From positions 124,001-188,000 of the forward strand of contig MPCW01000001.1 of NCBI GenBank assembly GCA_001874325.1: 64,000 bases of DNA, read 5' to 3'. The translations under genes were made by a program, and so were the position numbers. The notes under the pieces are model-generated. The model saw only the letters and a list, made by a program, of their open reading frames with translations, did no database searches and had not been told where the DNA came from. Origin of the DNA: Flavobacterium sp. MedPE-SWcel. Lineage in GTDB: Bacteria > Bacteroidota > Bacteroidia > Flavobacteriales > Flavobacteriaceae. Below are positions 19,220 through 28,187 of the stretch, in pieces (position 1 is the first letter of the stretch; each line of letters opens with the position of its first letter).

Positions 19220-20683
19220 TTATTTGTTTAATTGTGCTAATAATTCTGTTACAGTCTCCATATCATCAAAATGATTACGGATACCTTTAATTTCTTGATA
19301 TGTTTCGTGCCCTTTACCTGCAATGAGTATAATATCATTAGGCATCGCTAATTGACAGGCTGTTTTTATAGCTTGTTTTCTATCTGTAATAGCTATTGTT
19401 TTCTTATAATCTTGAGGTTCTACCCCTTTTTCCATATCTGTAATAATAGCATCTGGCTCTTCTCCTCTTGGGTTGTCTGATGTGAAAATTACTTTATCAC
19501 TCATAGATGATGCTATGCTTGCCATTACTGGTCGCTTCGTTTTATCTCTATCACCACCACAGCCAACTACCGTAATAAGTTGTTCGTTTTTAGTACGAAT
19601 AGTTTCTATAGTTTTTAGCACATTTTCTAATGCATCTGGTGTATGAGCATAATCTACTATCGCTGTAACTTTAGTATTTGACACTATAAACTGGAATCTA
19701 CCCGATACACTTTCTAACTCACTCATTAGGCGTAATACTTCTTGATCTTCCAGACCAAGATTTACCGCAACCCCATATATCGCTAATAAATTATAAGCGT
19801 TGAATGTACCTATAAGCTTTACCCAAATTTCTTGCTCGTTAATTTTCATTAACAAACCAGATAATTGATTCTCTAATATTTGAGCTTTATAATCAGCATA
19901 CGTTTTTAATGCATATACTAACTTTTTTGCTCTTGTATTTTGAAGCATTACTAAACCGTTTTTATCATCTACATTAACTAATGCAAATGCCGTTTTAGGT
20001 AACTCATCAAAAAATATTTTTTTAACATCGCGATATTCTGCAAAACTGCTATGATAATCTAAATGATCATGTGATAGGTTTGTAAACACTCCACCTGTAA
20101 ACTCTAACCCAGTTGTTCTGTTCTGGTGTATACCATGAGAACTAACCTCCATAAAACAGTATTCAACCCCTGCTTCAACCATCTCATTCAAACACCTATT
20201 AATAGTAAGTGAATCGGGTGTAGTGTGCGTTGCTTTATACTCTTTATCGCCCACCATTACTTTTACAGTAGACAGTAAGCCTGTTTTATATCCTGCGTTT
20301 GTAAATAATTGATACAATAGTGAAGCTATAGTAGTTTTACCATTAGTACCCGTTATACCTACCAGTTTTAAATCTTGAGATGGTATGTTATAAAAGTTAG
20401 AAGCCATAAAAGCTAATGCTCCTCCTGAATTTTGAACGTTTACAAATGTTACTCCTTCAAAATCAGTTTCAGGTAGTGTTTCACACACTACAGCTATAGC
20501 CCCAAGACTTATTGCTTTTTCTATATAATTATGCCCATCAGATTGTGTACCTCTTATAGCCACAAAAACATCACCTGCAACTATTAACCTAGAATCAAAC
20601 TCTATTTTATTAATAGCTATATCGGTAGCGCCTTTTACAGCCTCGATAGCAACTTTATATAATATGTCTTTTAACATCATCAT
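19220..20683 (-). CDS. murE: UDP-MurNAc-tripeptide ligase MurE (meso-diaminopimelate type)
   Basis: Adds the third stem-peptide residue. It carries [17 protein letters not shown], the TTPDSL and SSHGI motifs, [10 protein letters not shown] and DYAHTPDAL. The specificity motif DNPR (in [11 protein letters not shown]) marks use of meso-diaminopimelate, so the peptidoglycan is expected to be the directly cross-linked mDAP type. The start overlaps the ftsI stop by four bases (ATGA). Two further in-frame ATGs follow directly, so the exact start could shift by one or two codons. The next gene is mraY, not murF. Confidence 0.96.
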   Translation of the reverse strand: MMMLKDILYKVAIEAVKGATDIAINKIEFDSRLIVAGDVFVAIRGTQSDGHNYIEKAISLGAIAVVCETLPETDFEGVTFVNVQNSGGALAFMASNFYNIPSQDLKLVGITGTNGKTTIASLLYQLFTNAGYKTGLLSTVKVMVGDKEYKATHTTPDSLTINRCLNEMVEAGVEYCFMEVSSHGIHQNRTTGLEFTGGVFTNLSHDHLDYHSSFAEYRDVKKIFFDELPKTAFALVNVDDKNGLVMLQNTRAKKLVYALKTYADYKAQILENQLSGLLMKINEQEIWVKLIGTFNAYNLLAIYGVAVNLGLEDQEVLRLMSELESVSGRFQFIVSNTKVTAIVDYAHTPDALENVLKTIETIRTKNEQLITVVGCGGDRDKTKRPVMASIASSMSDKVIFTSDNPRGEEPDAIITDMEKGVEPQDYKKTIAITDRKQAIKTACQLAMPNDIILIAGKGHETYQEIKGIRNHFDDMETVTELLAQLNK

Positions 20684-22686
20684 GACAACTCCAATATTAT
20701 AGTTTGATTCTTTTTAAGCGACTTCCCTGGTCGTAGTGATTGTTTCTTTACCTTACCTACTCCTAGTACTCGTACTTTCATTCCCATATTACCCAATAAT
20801 GCTACCGCATCCATACCACTCATTCCCATTAAGTTTGGCATAATTTCTTCTACCTTTTGCACCTTCTTGTAATATGAAGCATATAACTCTTCTTGCTTTT
20901 CTATCTTTTCGTCTACTTTTTTTATCTGATTAGTAGATGGTACATCAGTAAATATTTTTTGAGCAATCCTCTTAAACACAGGACCAGATACATCGGCTCC
21001 GTAATACCCCTTTCTAATACTTGGTTTATGAATAACTACAATACAAGAGTACTTAGGCTCATCTGCTGGGAAATAACCTGCAAACGAAGATGAGTAATAC
21101 ATCTCGCTACCTCTACCTTTACCTCTACCATAGTTTACTTGTGCAGTACCTGTTTTACCTGCCATAGAAAAATTAGGTGAATATAACTTTGAACCTGTAC
21201 CACGCTTTACAACGTTTTCAAGTACTTTCTTTACCTTATCTACTGTTTCTTGAGAGCATATTTTCGGGTTTATAACCTCTTTATCAAACGACTTAATTGT
21301 TTTATTCCACTCTTTAATTTCTTTCACAAAAAGAGGTCGCACCATTTCACCATCATTTGCTACAGCATTATATAGTGACAATGTTTGTAATGGCGTCATA
21401 GATAAACCATAACCAAATCCCATCCACGGTAACGAAATCCTAGACCATGATTTATCATCAGGATGTGGTATTTTAGGCTTTCCTTCACCTATTATTGATA
21501 CACCCAAGGGTTTATCTAAGCCAAAGCTGCTTAATCTATTTATAAAATCTTCAGGCTTATCATTATAACTTTCATATATAGCCTGTACTAAAACCGTATT
21601 TGAAGAAACCTCAAAACCTCTCGCTAACGAAATTTCACCATATCCTCCTTTTTTAGAGTCACGAACTTTACGTCTATGATAAACGACCTCGCCACCATGA
21701 GTATCGTACACTTCGCTTGTATCAACTTTTTTATCTTCAAGTAATGCTAATAATCCCGCTAGCTTAAATGTAGACCCTGGTTCTTGCGACTCTCCAACAG
21801 CATAATTAATAGTCTCGTAGTACGAACTATCTCTAGCACGCCCTAAGTTAGATATAGCCTTAACATAGCCTGTTTTAGTTTCCATCACTACAACACAACC
21901 ATGATCTGCTTCGTAATATTCTAATTGTTTTAACAATGCATGATGCGCTATATCTTGTATATACACATCTATAGTAGATACTATATCATAACCATCTACA
22001 GGTTCTATTTCATTATTATCACTAATAGGTTTCCATTGGCTTTTTGCAATTTTCTGCATCATGCGCTTACCATCTGTACCATTAAGGTATTGTGCAAAAG
22101 CTCCCTCTATACCTACTTCTAGGTTTTTACCGCTATGGCTCAGTCTTTCATAACCAATAGTCCTTTCGGCGATTTTACCTATAGGATGCTCTCTTACTGT
22201 TTTTTGTTCTGTAATTACACCCCCTCTATATGCTCCTTTTTCAAAAAGCGGAAAACTTTTAATACGAGTATATTCAGTATAACTAAGCCCTTTAGTAATT
22301 AACAAGTACCTATTTCTATTTGTTCTTGCTTTTCTTAACCTGTTATAGTAGTATGATTTTGATTTACCCAACATTACTGAAAGAGAATCAGCTAATGGAC
22401 TAAGATATTTATCAAAATCCTCCTTTTTAGACGCTAACGCATCAAACCTAATAGTATAATTAGGTATAGAAGTAGCTAGTAAACTACCGTCAGCAGAATA
22501 CACATTACCTCTATTAGCAGGTATAGTAAAATCACGCACTGTACGCTCATGCGCAAGCTCACGATAATAATCACCCTCTACCCACTGAATATTAGTTAGT
22601 TTTACAGCAATAAGTATAGCCATCACAAAAATTGTGAAGGCTACAAAGTAAATTCTATAAGATATTTTTTTATCTTCTACTACCAT
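20680..22686 (-). CDS. ftsI: Septal penicillin-binding protein FtsI (PBP3) with one PASTA domain
   Basis: Class B transpeptidase that cross-links septal peptidoglycan. It has one N-terminal membrane helix (residues about 11-30), a PBP dimerisation domain containing IPANRGNVYSADG, and then the catalytic domain with STFK (active Ser305, Lys308), SSN and KTGTAQ. The last 60 residues form a PASTA domain (VEEIMPNLMGMSGMDAVALL, then [14 protein letters not shown]), often found in Bacteroidota FtsI but absent from E. coli. It overlaps ftsL by seven bases at the start and murE by four at the end. Confidence 0.96.
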   Translation of the reverse strand: MVVEDKKISYRIYFVAFTIFVMAILIAVKLTNIQWVEGDYYRELAHERTVRDFTIPANRGNVYSADGSLLATSIPNYTIRFDALASKKEDFDKYLSPLADSLSVMLGKSKSYYYNRLRKARTNRNRYLLITKGLSYTEYTRIKSFPLFEKGAYRGGVITEQKTVREHPIGKIAERTIGYERLSHSGKNLEVGIEGAFAQYLNGTDGKRMMQKIAKSQWKPISDNNEIEPVDGYDIVSTIDVYIQDIAHHALLKQLEYYEADHGCVVVMETKTGYVKAISNLGRARDSSYYETINYAVGESQEPGSTFKLAGLLALLEDKKVDTSEVYDTHGGEVVYHRRKVRDSKKGGYGEISLARGFEVSSNTVLVQAIYESYNDKPEDFINRLSSFGLDKPLGVSIIGEGKPKIPHPDDKSWSRISLPWMGFGYGLSMTPLQTLSLYNAVANDGEMVRPLFVKEIKEWNKTIKSFDKEVINPKICSQETVDKVKKVLENVVKRGTGSKLYSPNFSMAGKTGTAQVNYGRGKGRGSEMYYSSSFAGYFPADEPKYSCIVVIHKPSIRKGYYGADVSGPVFKRIAQKIFTDVPSTNQIKKVDEKIEKQEELYASYYKKVQKVEEIMPNLMGMSGMDAVALLGNMGMKVRVLGVGKVKKQSLRPGKSLKKNQTIILELS

Positions 22687-23021
22687 AACTCACTAAATAC
22701 ACTTTCTTCTTTTTCCTTAATTACTTTTATCTTTTTTGGTGGCACAGACGATGGCTGCACTCCTCTTCTTCTCATTTTTCGCGCTACGGTAGACTCCATT
22801 TTAAGCTCCATTAACTCCGAACGTTTATCTACAAATTTTGAACGAAGTACCTTTCCTTCCTCCTTAAGCTCCTCAATACGGTATATCTTTTGTTCGTAAT
22901 TATGAGCATTTGCTATCATCAGCATCGCAATCATGACCAAGAAAACAATAAAGCCCCAATTTTTCATCGAGCCTTCCTCTACCAGATACTTTGCTTTTAA
23001 TAACCCATACACACCTTTCAT
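22680..23021 (-). CDS. ftsL: FtsL-like small division membrane protein
   Basis: 113 residues with a single membrane helix (WGFIVFLVMIAMLMIANAH, about residues 22-40) and then a short coiled coil (YEQKIYRIEELKEEGKVLRS, then FVDKRSELMELKME). The topology, length and place between rsmH and ftsI fit FtsL, which pairs with FtsQ and activates FtsW-FtsI. Sequence alone is too variable for certainty. The stop overlaps the ftsI start by seven bases. The tail is rich in basic residues and prolines (RRRGVQPSSVPPKK). Confidence 0.82.
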   Translation of the reverse strand: MKGVYGLLKAKYLVEEGSMKNWGFIVFLVMIAMLMIANAHNYEQKIYRIEELKEEGKVLRSKFVDKRSELMELKMESTVARKMRRRGVQPSSVPPKKIKVIKEKEESVFSELW

Positions 23022-23023
23022 AA

Positions 23024-23929
23024 CTACTTCTTTTCCGCAACTCTTAGCTTTGCACTTCGCGCTCTATTATTAGTCGCAATTTCTTCATCTGTAGGTATAA
23101 TTAATTTTTCGATGCTTTTAAATGGCACCTCAAAATTTCCGTATAAATCACGCTCTGGCTCACCCTCAAACATTCCGTTACGCATATAACGCTTCACCAA
23201 CCTATCCTCTAAGGAATGATATGATATAACACTAAGCCTACCTTCTGGCTTTAACACCTCTAGTGACTGTTGCAAAAACTCTTTAAGCACCTCAATTTCT
23301 TGATTTACCTCTATACGTATTGCTTGATATATTTGAGCTAATATTTTATTACTCTTATGTGCTGGAAGAAATTTACTAAGCACCTGTTTAAGTTCTTCTG
23401 AGCTTTTAATTTCGTTCTCTTCACGCGCCATTACAATTTTATGCGCTAATGCACCTGCATTTCTAAGTTCACCGTAATTAAAAAACATCTTTTTAAGATC
23501 TTGTTCATCATACTCATTAACCACCGTATAAGCACTTATATCGTTTTTCTTACTCATACGCATATCAAGGTCCGCTTCAAATCGTGTAGAAAAACCACGT
23601 TCTGCAACATCAAATTGATGTGACGAAACGCCTAAATCTCCCAACACACCATCTACCTGCTTTACACCATGAAATCTTAAATATCTTTTTAAGAATCTAA
23701 AATTCTCTGGTATTAGTGTAAAACGCTCATCATCTATTATATTTGCCTGCGCATCTTCATCTTGATCAAAACCATATAACTTGCCATTAGGACCAAGCCT
23801 TTTCATTATCTCTCTCGAATGACCACCGCCACCAAAAGTCACATCTACATAAACACCATCTGGCTTTATATTAAGTCCATCTACAGTTTCTTTTAATAAA
23901 ACAGGATTATGATATTCCATCTTCGTCAT
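23024..23929 (-). CDS. rsmH: 16S rRNA (cytosine1402-N4)-methyltransferase RsmH (MraW)
   Basis: SAM-dependent enzyme methylating N4 of C1402 in the ribosomal P site. The signature YHNPVLLKETVDGL opens the protein, followed by VDVTFGGGGHSREIM (SAM loop), LGDLGVSSHQFD and VISYHSLEDRLVKRYM. The frame allows starts at ATG 23929 (MTKMEYHNP) or at the fourth codon (23920); family members mostly begin just before EYHNPVLL, so the shorter form is plausible. It overlaps mraZ by 23 bases with the longer start or 14 with the shorter. Confidence 0.96.
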   Translation of the reverse strand: MTKMEYHNPVLLKETVDGLNIKPDGVYVDVTFGGGGHSREIMKRLGPNGKLYGFDQDEDAQANIIDDERFTLIPENFRFLKRYLRFHGVKQVDGVLGDLGVSSHQFDVAERGFSTRFEADLDMRMSKKNDISAYTVVNEYDEQDLKKMFFNYGELRNAGALAHKIVMAREENEIKSSEELKQVLSKFLPAHKSNKILAQIYQAIRIEVNQEIEVLKEFLQQSLEVLKPEGRLSVISYHSLEDRLVKRYMRNGMFEGEPERDLYGNFEVPFKSIEKLIIPTDEEIATNNRARSAKLRVAEKK

Positions 23930-24377
23930 TTAAATTTCCCATCACTTCTTCGGCTAGATCTGCAAAATCAACCACCGAATCATCAATAGACTGTTCATAT
24001 TTCTCTTTATCCCAAACCTCAATTATGTTTACCGCCGAAGAAAGCACTACATCTTTACTTACACCTGCAAACACCACAAGGTCTTTTGGTATCAACAGCC
24101 TTCCAGCCGAATCTACCTCTATCACTTTTACCCCAGCAGTAAAACGTCTTATAAAGTCATTATTCTTCTTTACAAAACGATTCAACTTATTAATCTTTTG
24201 CATCATCTTTTCCCACTCCGCCATTGGATACAACTCTAAACAAGGTTGAAAAACAGAACGCTTTAACACAAACCCATCACCGATACCTGCAGACAATTGT
24301 TTCCTCAAAGGAGCAGGCATCATCAGCCTTCCCTTCGCATCAACCTTACATTCATATGTTCCTACAATGGTATTCAA
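23907..24377 (-). CDS. mraZ: Transcriptional regulator MraZ, TTG start
   Basis: DNA-binding regulator of the dcw operon with two SpoVT/AbrB-like repeats: YECKVDAKGRLMMPAPLRK (DAKGR motif) and VIEVDSAGRLLIPKDL (DSAGR motif). 156 residues is standard. The start is TTG: the family's usual opening MNTIVGTYECKV begins exactly there, no in-frame ATG exists, and a TGA stop lies in the codon just before. In other bacteria MraZ forms rings and represses its own operon by binding short direct repeats near the promoter. Such repeats are visible upstream (24422-24451). Confidence 0.95.
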   Translation of the reverse strand: MNTIVGTYECKVDAKGRLMMPAPLRKQLSAGIGDGFVLKRSVFQPCLELYPMAEWEKMMQKINKLNRFVKKNNDFIRRFTAGVKVIEVDSAGRLLIPKDLVVFAGVSKDVVLSSAVNIIEVWDKEKYEQSIDDSVVDFADLAEEVMGNLNDEDGIS

Positions 24378-24404
24378 TCAGTTAGATTTATAATGATAGT
24401 AAAG

Positions 24405-24412
24405 CAAATATA
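24405..24412 (-). promoter_or_regulatory. Promoter -7 element of the mraZ (dcw) operon
   Basis: TATATTTG on the minus strand, an exact match to the Bacteroidota -7 consensus TAnnTTTG, 27 bases before the mraZ TTG. No good TTTG -33 element is seen; that position is occupied by the GTG repeats. Confidence 0.65.
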
Positions 24413-24421
24413 ACACATTAT

Positions 24422-24451
24422 TTACCACCTTTTCCCACTATAATACACTTT
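24422..24451 (-). promoter_or_regulatory. Three 10-bp direct repeats, likely MraZ boxes
   Basis: On the minus strand three adjoining decamers read AAAGTGTATT, ATAGTGGGAA and AAGGTGGTAA, placing GTG every 10 bases on one face of the helix. They lie directly upstream of the -7 element, over the -33 region. A further GTGG-rich pair (AAGGTGGG and AAGGTGGT, 24468-24483) lies further up. MraZ of E. coli and Mollicutes binds GTG-containing repeats with the same 10-bp period, so this is the expected autoregulatory operator. Confidence 0.7.
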
Positions 24452-24747
24452 GTTGATAAGTTTTACCACCACCTTCCCACCTTGTCGGAATTTACTGCTA
24501 GACATCTAACAGACAGGTCTTAAAAAATAATCAGCGTATGGGAATAAGTATTAAAAATTCTTCATTATACCCCCATAAATTAACACTCAAAATGCATTAT
24601 GTGTAAAATTTCCACAGCCCAAAAACAAAACCCTTTTAGCACTTTATTAACAACCAATAACTAACTGTATGCAAGCGCATTAAAGCACAAAAGCAACAAA
24701 AAAGCCATGCAGGCATACAAAAGAAGCTTTCATAAGCTTTAAAATCA

Positions 24748-24755
24748 TATATTTG
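24748..24755 (+). promoter_or_regulatory. Promoter -7 element of the alpha/beta hydrolase gene
   Basis: TATATTTG, an exact TAnnTTTG match, 28 bases before the ATG at 24784. Confidence 0.6.
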
Positions 24756-24783
24756 TGCTACCTCATATAGTTTAAAACGACAA

Positions 24784-25569
24784 ATGCAAAGCAATAACAC
24801 AGACGGAAAGTACAACTACTTTGAGACAGGAGAAGGTACACCTATAGTAATTTTACACGGCCTTATGGGAGGGCTTAGCAACTTTGATGGTGTTGCGGAA
24901 TATTTCTCTAAAAAAGGTTATAAAATAATTATTCCTGAACTTCCTATATACACACAAAGCATCTTAAAAACTAATGTGAAAGCATTTGCTAAATGGGTGA
25001 AAGATTTTATTACTCACTTGGAATATGATAGAGTTATACTACTTGGTAATTCACTAGGCGGACATATAGCACTTTATCATGCTAAAATGTATCCTGAAAA
25101 GATGCTAGGTCTTATAATTACTGGTAGTTCTGGCCTTTATGAAAGTGCCATGGGAGATAGTTACCCAAGAAGAGGTGACTATGATTATATTCAAAAAAAG
25201 GCTGAAGCTGTATTTTATGACCCTGCAATAGCTACTAAAGAAATTGTAGACGAGGTTTACAACATGGCAAATGATAGGATAAAGTTGATAAAAACACTTA
25301 CCATTGCCAAAAGTGCTATACGTCACAACATGGCTAAAGATTTACCAAAAATGCATGTACCTACATGTATTATATGGGGTAAGAATGATAACGTTACACC
25401 TCCTGAGGTTGCTGAAGAATTTCATGAATTACTACCTAGCTCTGATTTATACTGGATTGACAAATGTGGGCATGCTGCAATGATGGAGCAACCAAATGAG
25501 TTTAACAATTTAATGAATGAGTGGTTAATAAAGATTAACTTAACTAGTGATTTAGCTAAACCTGAATAA
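24784..25569 (+). CDS. Alpha/beta fold hydrolase
   Basis: 261 residues, soluble, without a signal peptide. The fold's landmarks are present: oxyanion loop ILHGLMGG, nucleophile elbow GNSLGG (Ser90), acid in WGKNDNVTP (Asp202) and CGH (His230) near the end, in canonical order. The substrate cannot be read from the sequence; esterase, lactonase or thioesterase activity are all possible. The gene stands 55 bases ahead of engB in the same direction and probably shares its transcript. Confidence 0.88.
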   Translation: MQSNNTDGKYNYFETGEGTPIVILHGLMGGLSNFDGVAEYFSKKGYKIIIPELPIYTQSILKTNVKAFAKWVKDFITHLEYDRVILLGNSLGGHIALYHAKMYPEKMLGLIITGSSGLYESAMGDSYPRRGDYDYIQKKAEAVFYDPAIATKEIVDEVYNMANDRIKLIKTLTIAKSAIRHNMAKDLPKMHVPTCIIWGKNDNVTPPEVAEEFHELLPSSDLYWIDKCGHAAMMEQPNEFNNLMNEWLIKINLTSDLAKPE

Positions 25570-25624
25570 TAATTAAGGATAAACACTTTTTCCTTATACT
25601 ACCAATATAGTAATAGAACTAATA

Positions 25625-26242
25625 ATGAAAGTTAATACTGCCGATTTTATAATAAGTAATTCTGATGTTAGTAAATGCCCAAAAGAGCCTTTACCAGAAT
25701 ATTCTTTTATAGGTCGTTCTAATGTTGGTAAATCGTCACTAATTAACATGCTTACGGGACGAAATAGCCTAGCTAAAACGTCTGGAAAACCTGGGAAAAC
25801 ACAGCTAATTAACCATTTTAAAATAAACGGAAATTGGTTTCTTGTCGATCTTCCTGGCTATGGTTATGCAAAGGTTTCTAAAAAAACTAAAGCTACTTTT
25901 CAGAAATTCATCACTAATTATTTCGAGAAAAGAGAGCAGCTTGTTTGCGCTTTTGTGTTGATTGACATACGCCATGATGCACAAAAAATAGATCTTGAAT
26001 TCATCAACTACTTAGGTGAAAGAGAAATTCCTTTTTGTATCATCTTTACAAAAGCAGACAAAATTAGTCCTCGAAAAATTGATGAACATGTAGAGTCTTA
26101 CAGACAACAACTAATAGAAAATGACTGGGAAGAAATGCCTAAACATTTTGTAACTTCATCTACTCATGCCACAGGACGCGAGGAGCTATTAAACTACATA
26201 GACGAGGTAAACAAGAACATGAACCTACAAAGTTTCTCTTAA
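25625..26242 (+). CDS. engB: Ribosome biogenesis GTPase EngB (YihA/YsxC)
   Basis: Small essential GTPase helping late assembly of the large ribosomal subunit. GTPase motifs run in order: G1 GRSNVGKSS (residues about 30-38), G2 around SGKPGKTQ, G3 DLPGYGYAK, G4 TKADK and G5 TSSTHATG. 205 residues is the normal length. Its stop overlaps the stop of the convergent GNAT gene by three bases. Confidence 0.96.
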   Translation: MKVNTADFIISNSDVSKCPKEPLPEYSFIGRSNVGKSSLINMLTGRNSLAKTSGKPGKTQLINHFKINGNWFLVDLPGYGYAKVSKKTKATFQKFITNYFEKREQLVCAFVLIDIRHDAQKIDLEFINYLGEREIPFCIIFTKADKISPRKIDEHVESYRQQLIENDWEEMPKHFVTSSTHATGREELLNYIDEVNKNMNLQSFS

Positions 26243-26712
26243 AAACTCATCTCTTTCTTCATAGAAAAATTGATAAATTTTTGTCCTTTATATTCTACCT
26301 CTTGTTCTTTCACTACAATATAACCTTTACTCAAAAAGAATGGTTTTGCTGTAATTGATACTGCTACAGTTATTACTTTAAACTTTTCTTGTTTCGCATA
26401 ACTCTCTATCGCAGCAACTATTTGTGTAGCTATACCACAACCTTGATAGTCTTTATGTACAAATAAGTGATCGAAATAGCCTGTATCATCTATATCACCA
26501 AAACCACAAATAACACCATTACACTCTGCTACAACAGTATGATGTCTTAATAATTTACCCTTCCACTTCTCGACATCAATATCTTCAGGAGCCCAAGCAT
26601 TTATTTGATCTTGAGAATAATCTTTTGCATTTACCATATGTACTGTTCCTCTAAAAAGAGTAACTATACTAGTAATATCTTCTGGTTTATAATTTCGTAA
26701 CGTGATTTCCAT
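26239..26712 (-). CDS. GNAT family N-acetyltransferase
   Basis: 157 residues forming a single GNAT domain. The acetyl-CoA loop is visible as KDYQGCGIATQIVAAIESYA, after the strand DHLFVH, and the fold ends with PFFLSKGYIVVKEQEVEYKG. The opening ITLRNYKPEDITSIVTLF is typical of the family. The acceptor substrate is unknown. It lies behind gldC in the same direction, but the terminator at 26734 separates them. Confidence 0.9.
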   Translation of the reverse strand: MEITLRNYKPEDITSIVTLFRGTVHMVNAKDYSQDQINAWAPEDIDVEKWKGKLLRHHTVVAECNGVICGFGDIDDTGYFDHLFVHKDYQGCGIATQIVAAIESYAKQEKFKVITVAVSITAKPFFLSKGYIVVKEQEVEYKGQKFINFSMKKEMSF

Positions 26713-26733
26713 CTCTATATTTAATGCATAAAA

Positions 26734-26753
26734 AAAGCGGCAAAAGCCGCTTT
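26734..26753 (-). terminator. Rho-independent terminator after gldC
   Basis: Arms AAAGCGGC and GCCGCTTT with an AAAA loop; on the minus strand a T run follows (complement of 26731-26736). It ends the gldB-gldC transcript five bases after the gldC stop. Confidence 0.92.
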
Positions 26754-26758
26754 CTAAT

Positions 26759-27103
26759 TTATTCTTCTTTTTTCAGTTCAAGTTTTTCTGCAAAGTAATC
26801 ACAAAAATCTTTCATGGTATCACTCATCTTTTTATCTCCTGTAGCACGCTCAAAAGTATCTGACATTGAAACTAATGTTTGATGAAAAAATATTTTCATT
26901 TCATCTACAGGCATATCTTTCGTCCATAAGTCAATACGCATACTCTCTTTGGCTTTATTATCCCACATAGATAACATTATAGCTTTTGACTCTTCACTTT
27001 CTACTCCTCCGTCTTTAGCAGTCCAGTGTAGTTTTTCTGGCACTCTATTTTCATCGAGTGTTATATCGAATTTTATTTCCGATTTAAGATTGTTATCAGA
27101 CAT
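26759..27103 (-). CDS. gldC: Gliding motility protein GldC
   Basis: 114 residues, soluble, no signal peptide. The sequence (SEIKFDITLDENRVPEKLHW, then ESKAIMLSMWDNKAKESMRI and WTKDMPVDEMKIFFHQTL) matches GldC, encoded next to GldB in gliding Bacteroidota. GldC is not strictly required for gliding but improves it; its molecular role is not known. The start overlaps the gldB stop by one base (TAATG), so translation is coupled. Confidence 0.92.
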   Translation of the reverse strand: MSDNNLKSEIKFDITLDENRVPEKLHWTAKDGGVESEESKAIMLSMWDNKAKESMRIDLWTKDMPVDEMKIFFHQTLVSMSDTFERATGDKKMSDTMKDFCDYFAEKLELKKEE

Positions 27104-28068
27104 TATTCTTTTTTTGGTTTGTATTTAGAATTTTCAAAAATAGTTTTAGCATCCATTGCTAAAAGTTCCTGCAAAGTTACATTTTTATTATTTTCTACAT
27201 AGGCGCGTACTATTTGCCAGCCCAACCAACTACCTAATCTTCCTGGCGACTCATTATCAAACTCTAAGTAAAATTTAGAGAATGGTGCAGGACTTATAAA
27301 TCGAGAAGGCAACTTAGGGTCTGTACTATATAAAAGGCTCTTATCTATAAAATAGCGCCACATTTCTGACTCATTTGCTTGTGCCCAAGCAATATCTTCT
27401 GGTGTATATCCCATTTTAACAGCATCTGTTGTATCAGGTAATAATATATCTTTCATGTATAACTCTTTACCAAAGTACACCATTAACTCTAGTAAGGTTC
27501 TATCTCGTGGTGGTTCTATCTTATTATTTGAAAAAGAAACAACAGCATCTGGCAATATTTGAGAAGAATCAAATTGCTCTACCTTATATTGTGGCATTCC
27601 TTTATACAAATAATTATCTCCTCCTAAATACAAGCTAAACGGAATAAATAAAAAGTCCTTAGTGTATAGGGTTTTTGTTTCTATATCATCAGACACTAAC
27701 GCTATTACTTTAGGCGATCTAAAATTAGGGTAGTAATATTTCATGTGTTTAAATAAGTCTTCAAACTCATCTTCTAACACTGTAGTATTAGCATATAATT
27801 TTTGTACCTCATCATATAACCTCAAATGAAAAGTATCTTTCATTTTATTCACCCAAACTTCGTCTGGATCACTTGGTGGAAAAAGGTAACTATACTCTGC
27901 TTTTAACTTTGGAAGATCATCAGGAGTTCCTTCAAAAAACTTCTGATCAAAACGATCTATTTTAACCTCATCAACAGTAACTTCTGCTATTTCAGCTTCT
28001 ACATTTTCTTCTTCCTTACAAGATACAACTAGTAATAGAGAAGCAACAATCAAAACAAACTTTCTCAT
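27103..28068 (-). CDS. gldB: Gliding motility lipoprotein GldB
   Basis: 321 residues with a lipoprotein signal (FVLIVASLLLVVSC, lipid-bearing Cys17). The body has the GldB pattern: VKIDRFDQKFFEGTPDDLPK near the start, FIPFSLYLGGDNYLYKGMPQ in the middle, and PGRLGSWLGWQIVRAY with LLAMDAKTIFENSKYKP at the end. GldB is needed for gliding in Flavobacterium; its loss also impairs assembly of the T9SS-linked machinery. It heads a two-gene operon with gldC. Confidence 0.93.
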   Translation of the reverse strand: MRKFVLIVASLLLVVSCKEEENVEAEIAEVTVDEVKIDRFDQKFFEGTPDDLPKLKAEYSYLFPPSDPDEVWVNKMKDTFHLRLYDEVQKLYANTTVLEDEFEDLFKHMKYYYPNFRSPKVIALVSDDIETKTLYTKDFLFIPFSLYLGGDNYLYKGMPQYKVEQFDSSQILPDAVVSFSNNKIEPPRDRTLLELMVYFGKELYMKDILLPDTTDAVKMGYTPEDIAWAQANESEMWRYFIDKSLLYSTDPKLPSRFISPAPFSKFYLEFDNESPGRLGSWLGWQIVRAYVENNKNVTLQELLAMDAKTIFENSKYKPKKE

Positions 28069-28140
28069 TTTAACAACTTTATTTTCTAACCTTACAAAAT
28101 AAGATTAGCTCTTTTATTTTTTTGTAATTTTATCAGTTTA

Positions 28141-28157
28141 TATATTTCACAAATATA
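28141..28157. promoter_or_regulatory. Overlapping divergent -7-like elements between gldB and nadE
   Basis: The palindrome TATATTT-CAC-AAATATA gives TATATTTC on the plus strand (28141-28148, one mismatch to TAnnTTTG) and TATATTTG on the minus strand (28150-28157, exact). A TTTG lies at 28121-28124, 16 bases upstream of the plus-strand element. nadE starts 39 bases to the right; gldB starts 81 bases to the left, so another gldB promoter nearer the gene is also possible. Confidence 0.4.
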
Positions 28158-28187
28158 CATCTCATAATTTATAATCATACATTTAAT

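Larger units (their letters stand above)
24378..24783. other. Intergenic region between mraZ and the alpha/beta hydrolase (406 bases)
   Basis: No gene seen. The left part holds the mraZ promoter and MraZ boxes; the right end holds the rightward promoter at 24748. The middle (about 24490-24740) is AT-rich with only short repeats, such as AAGCTTT twice at 24723-24740, and no convincing RNA fold. Confidence 0.6.

Noticed and set aside
24723..24740. AAGCTTT repeated twice upstream of the hydrolase gene
   Set aside because: Only two short copies in AT-rich DNA; too little to call a site or array.
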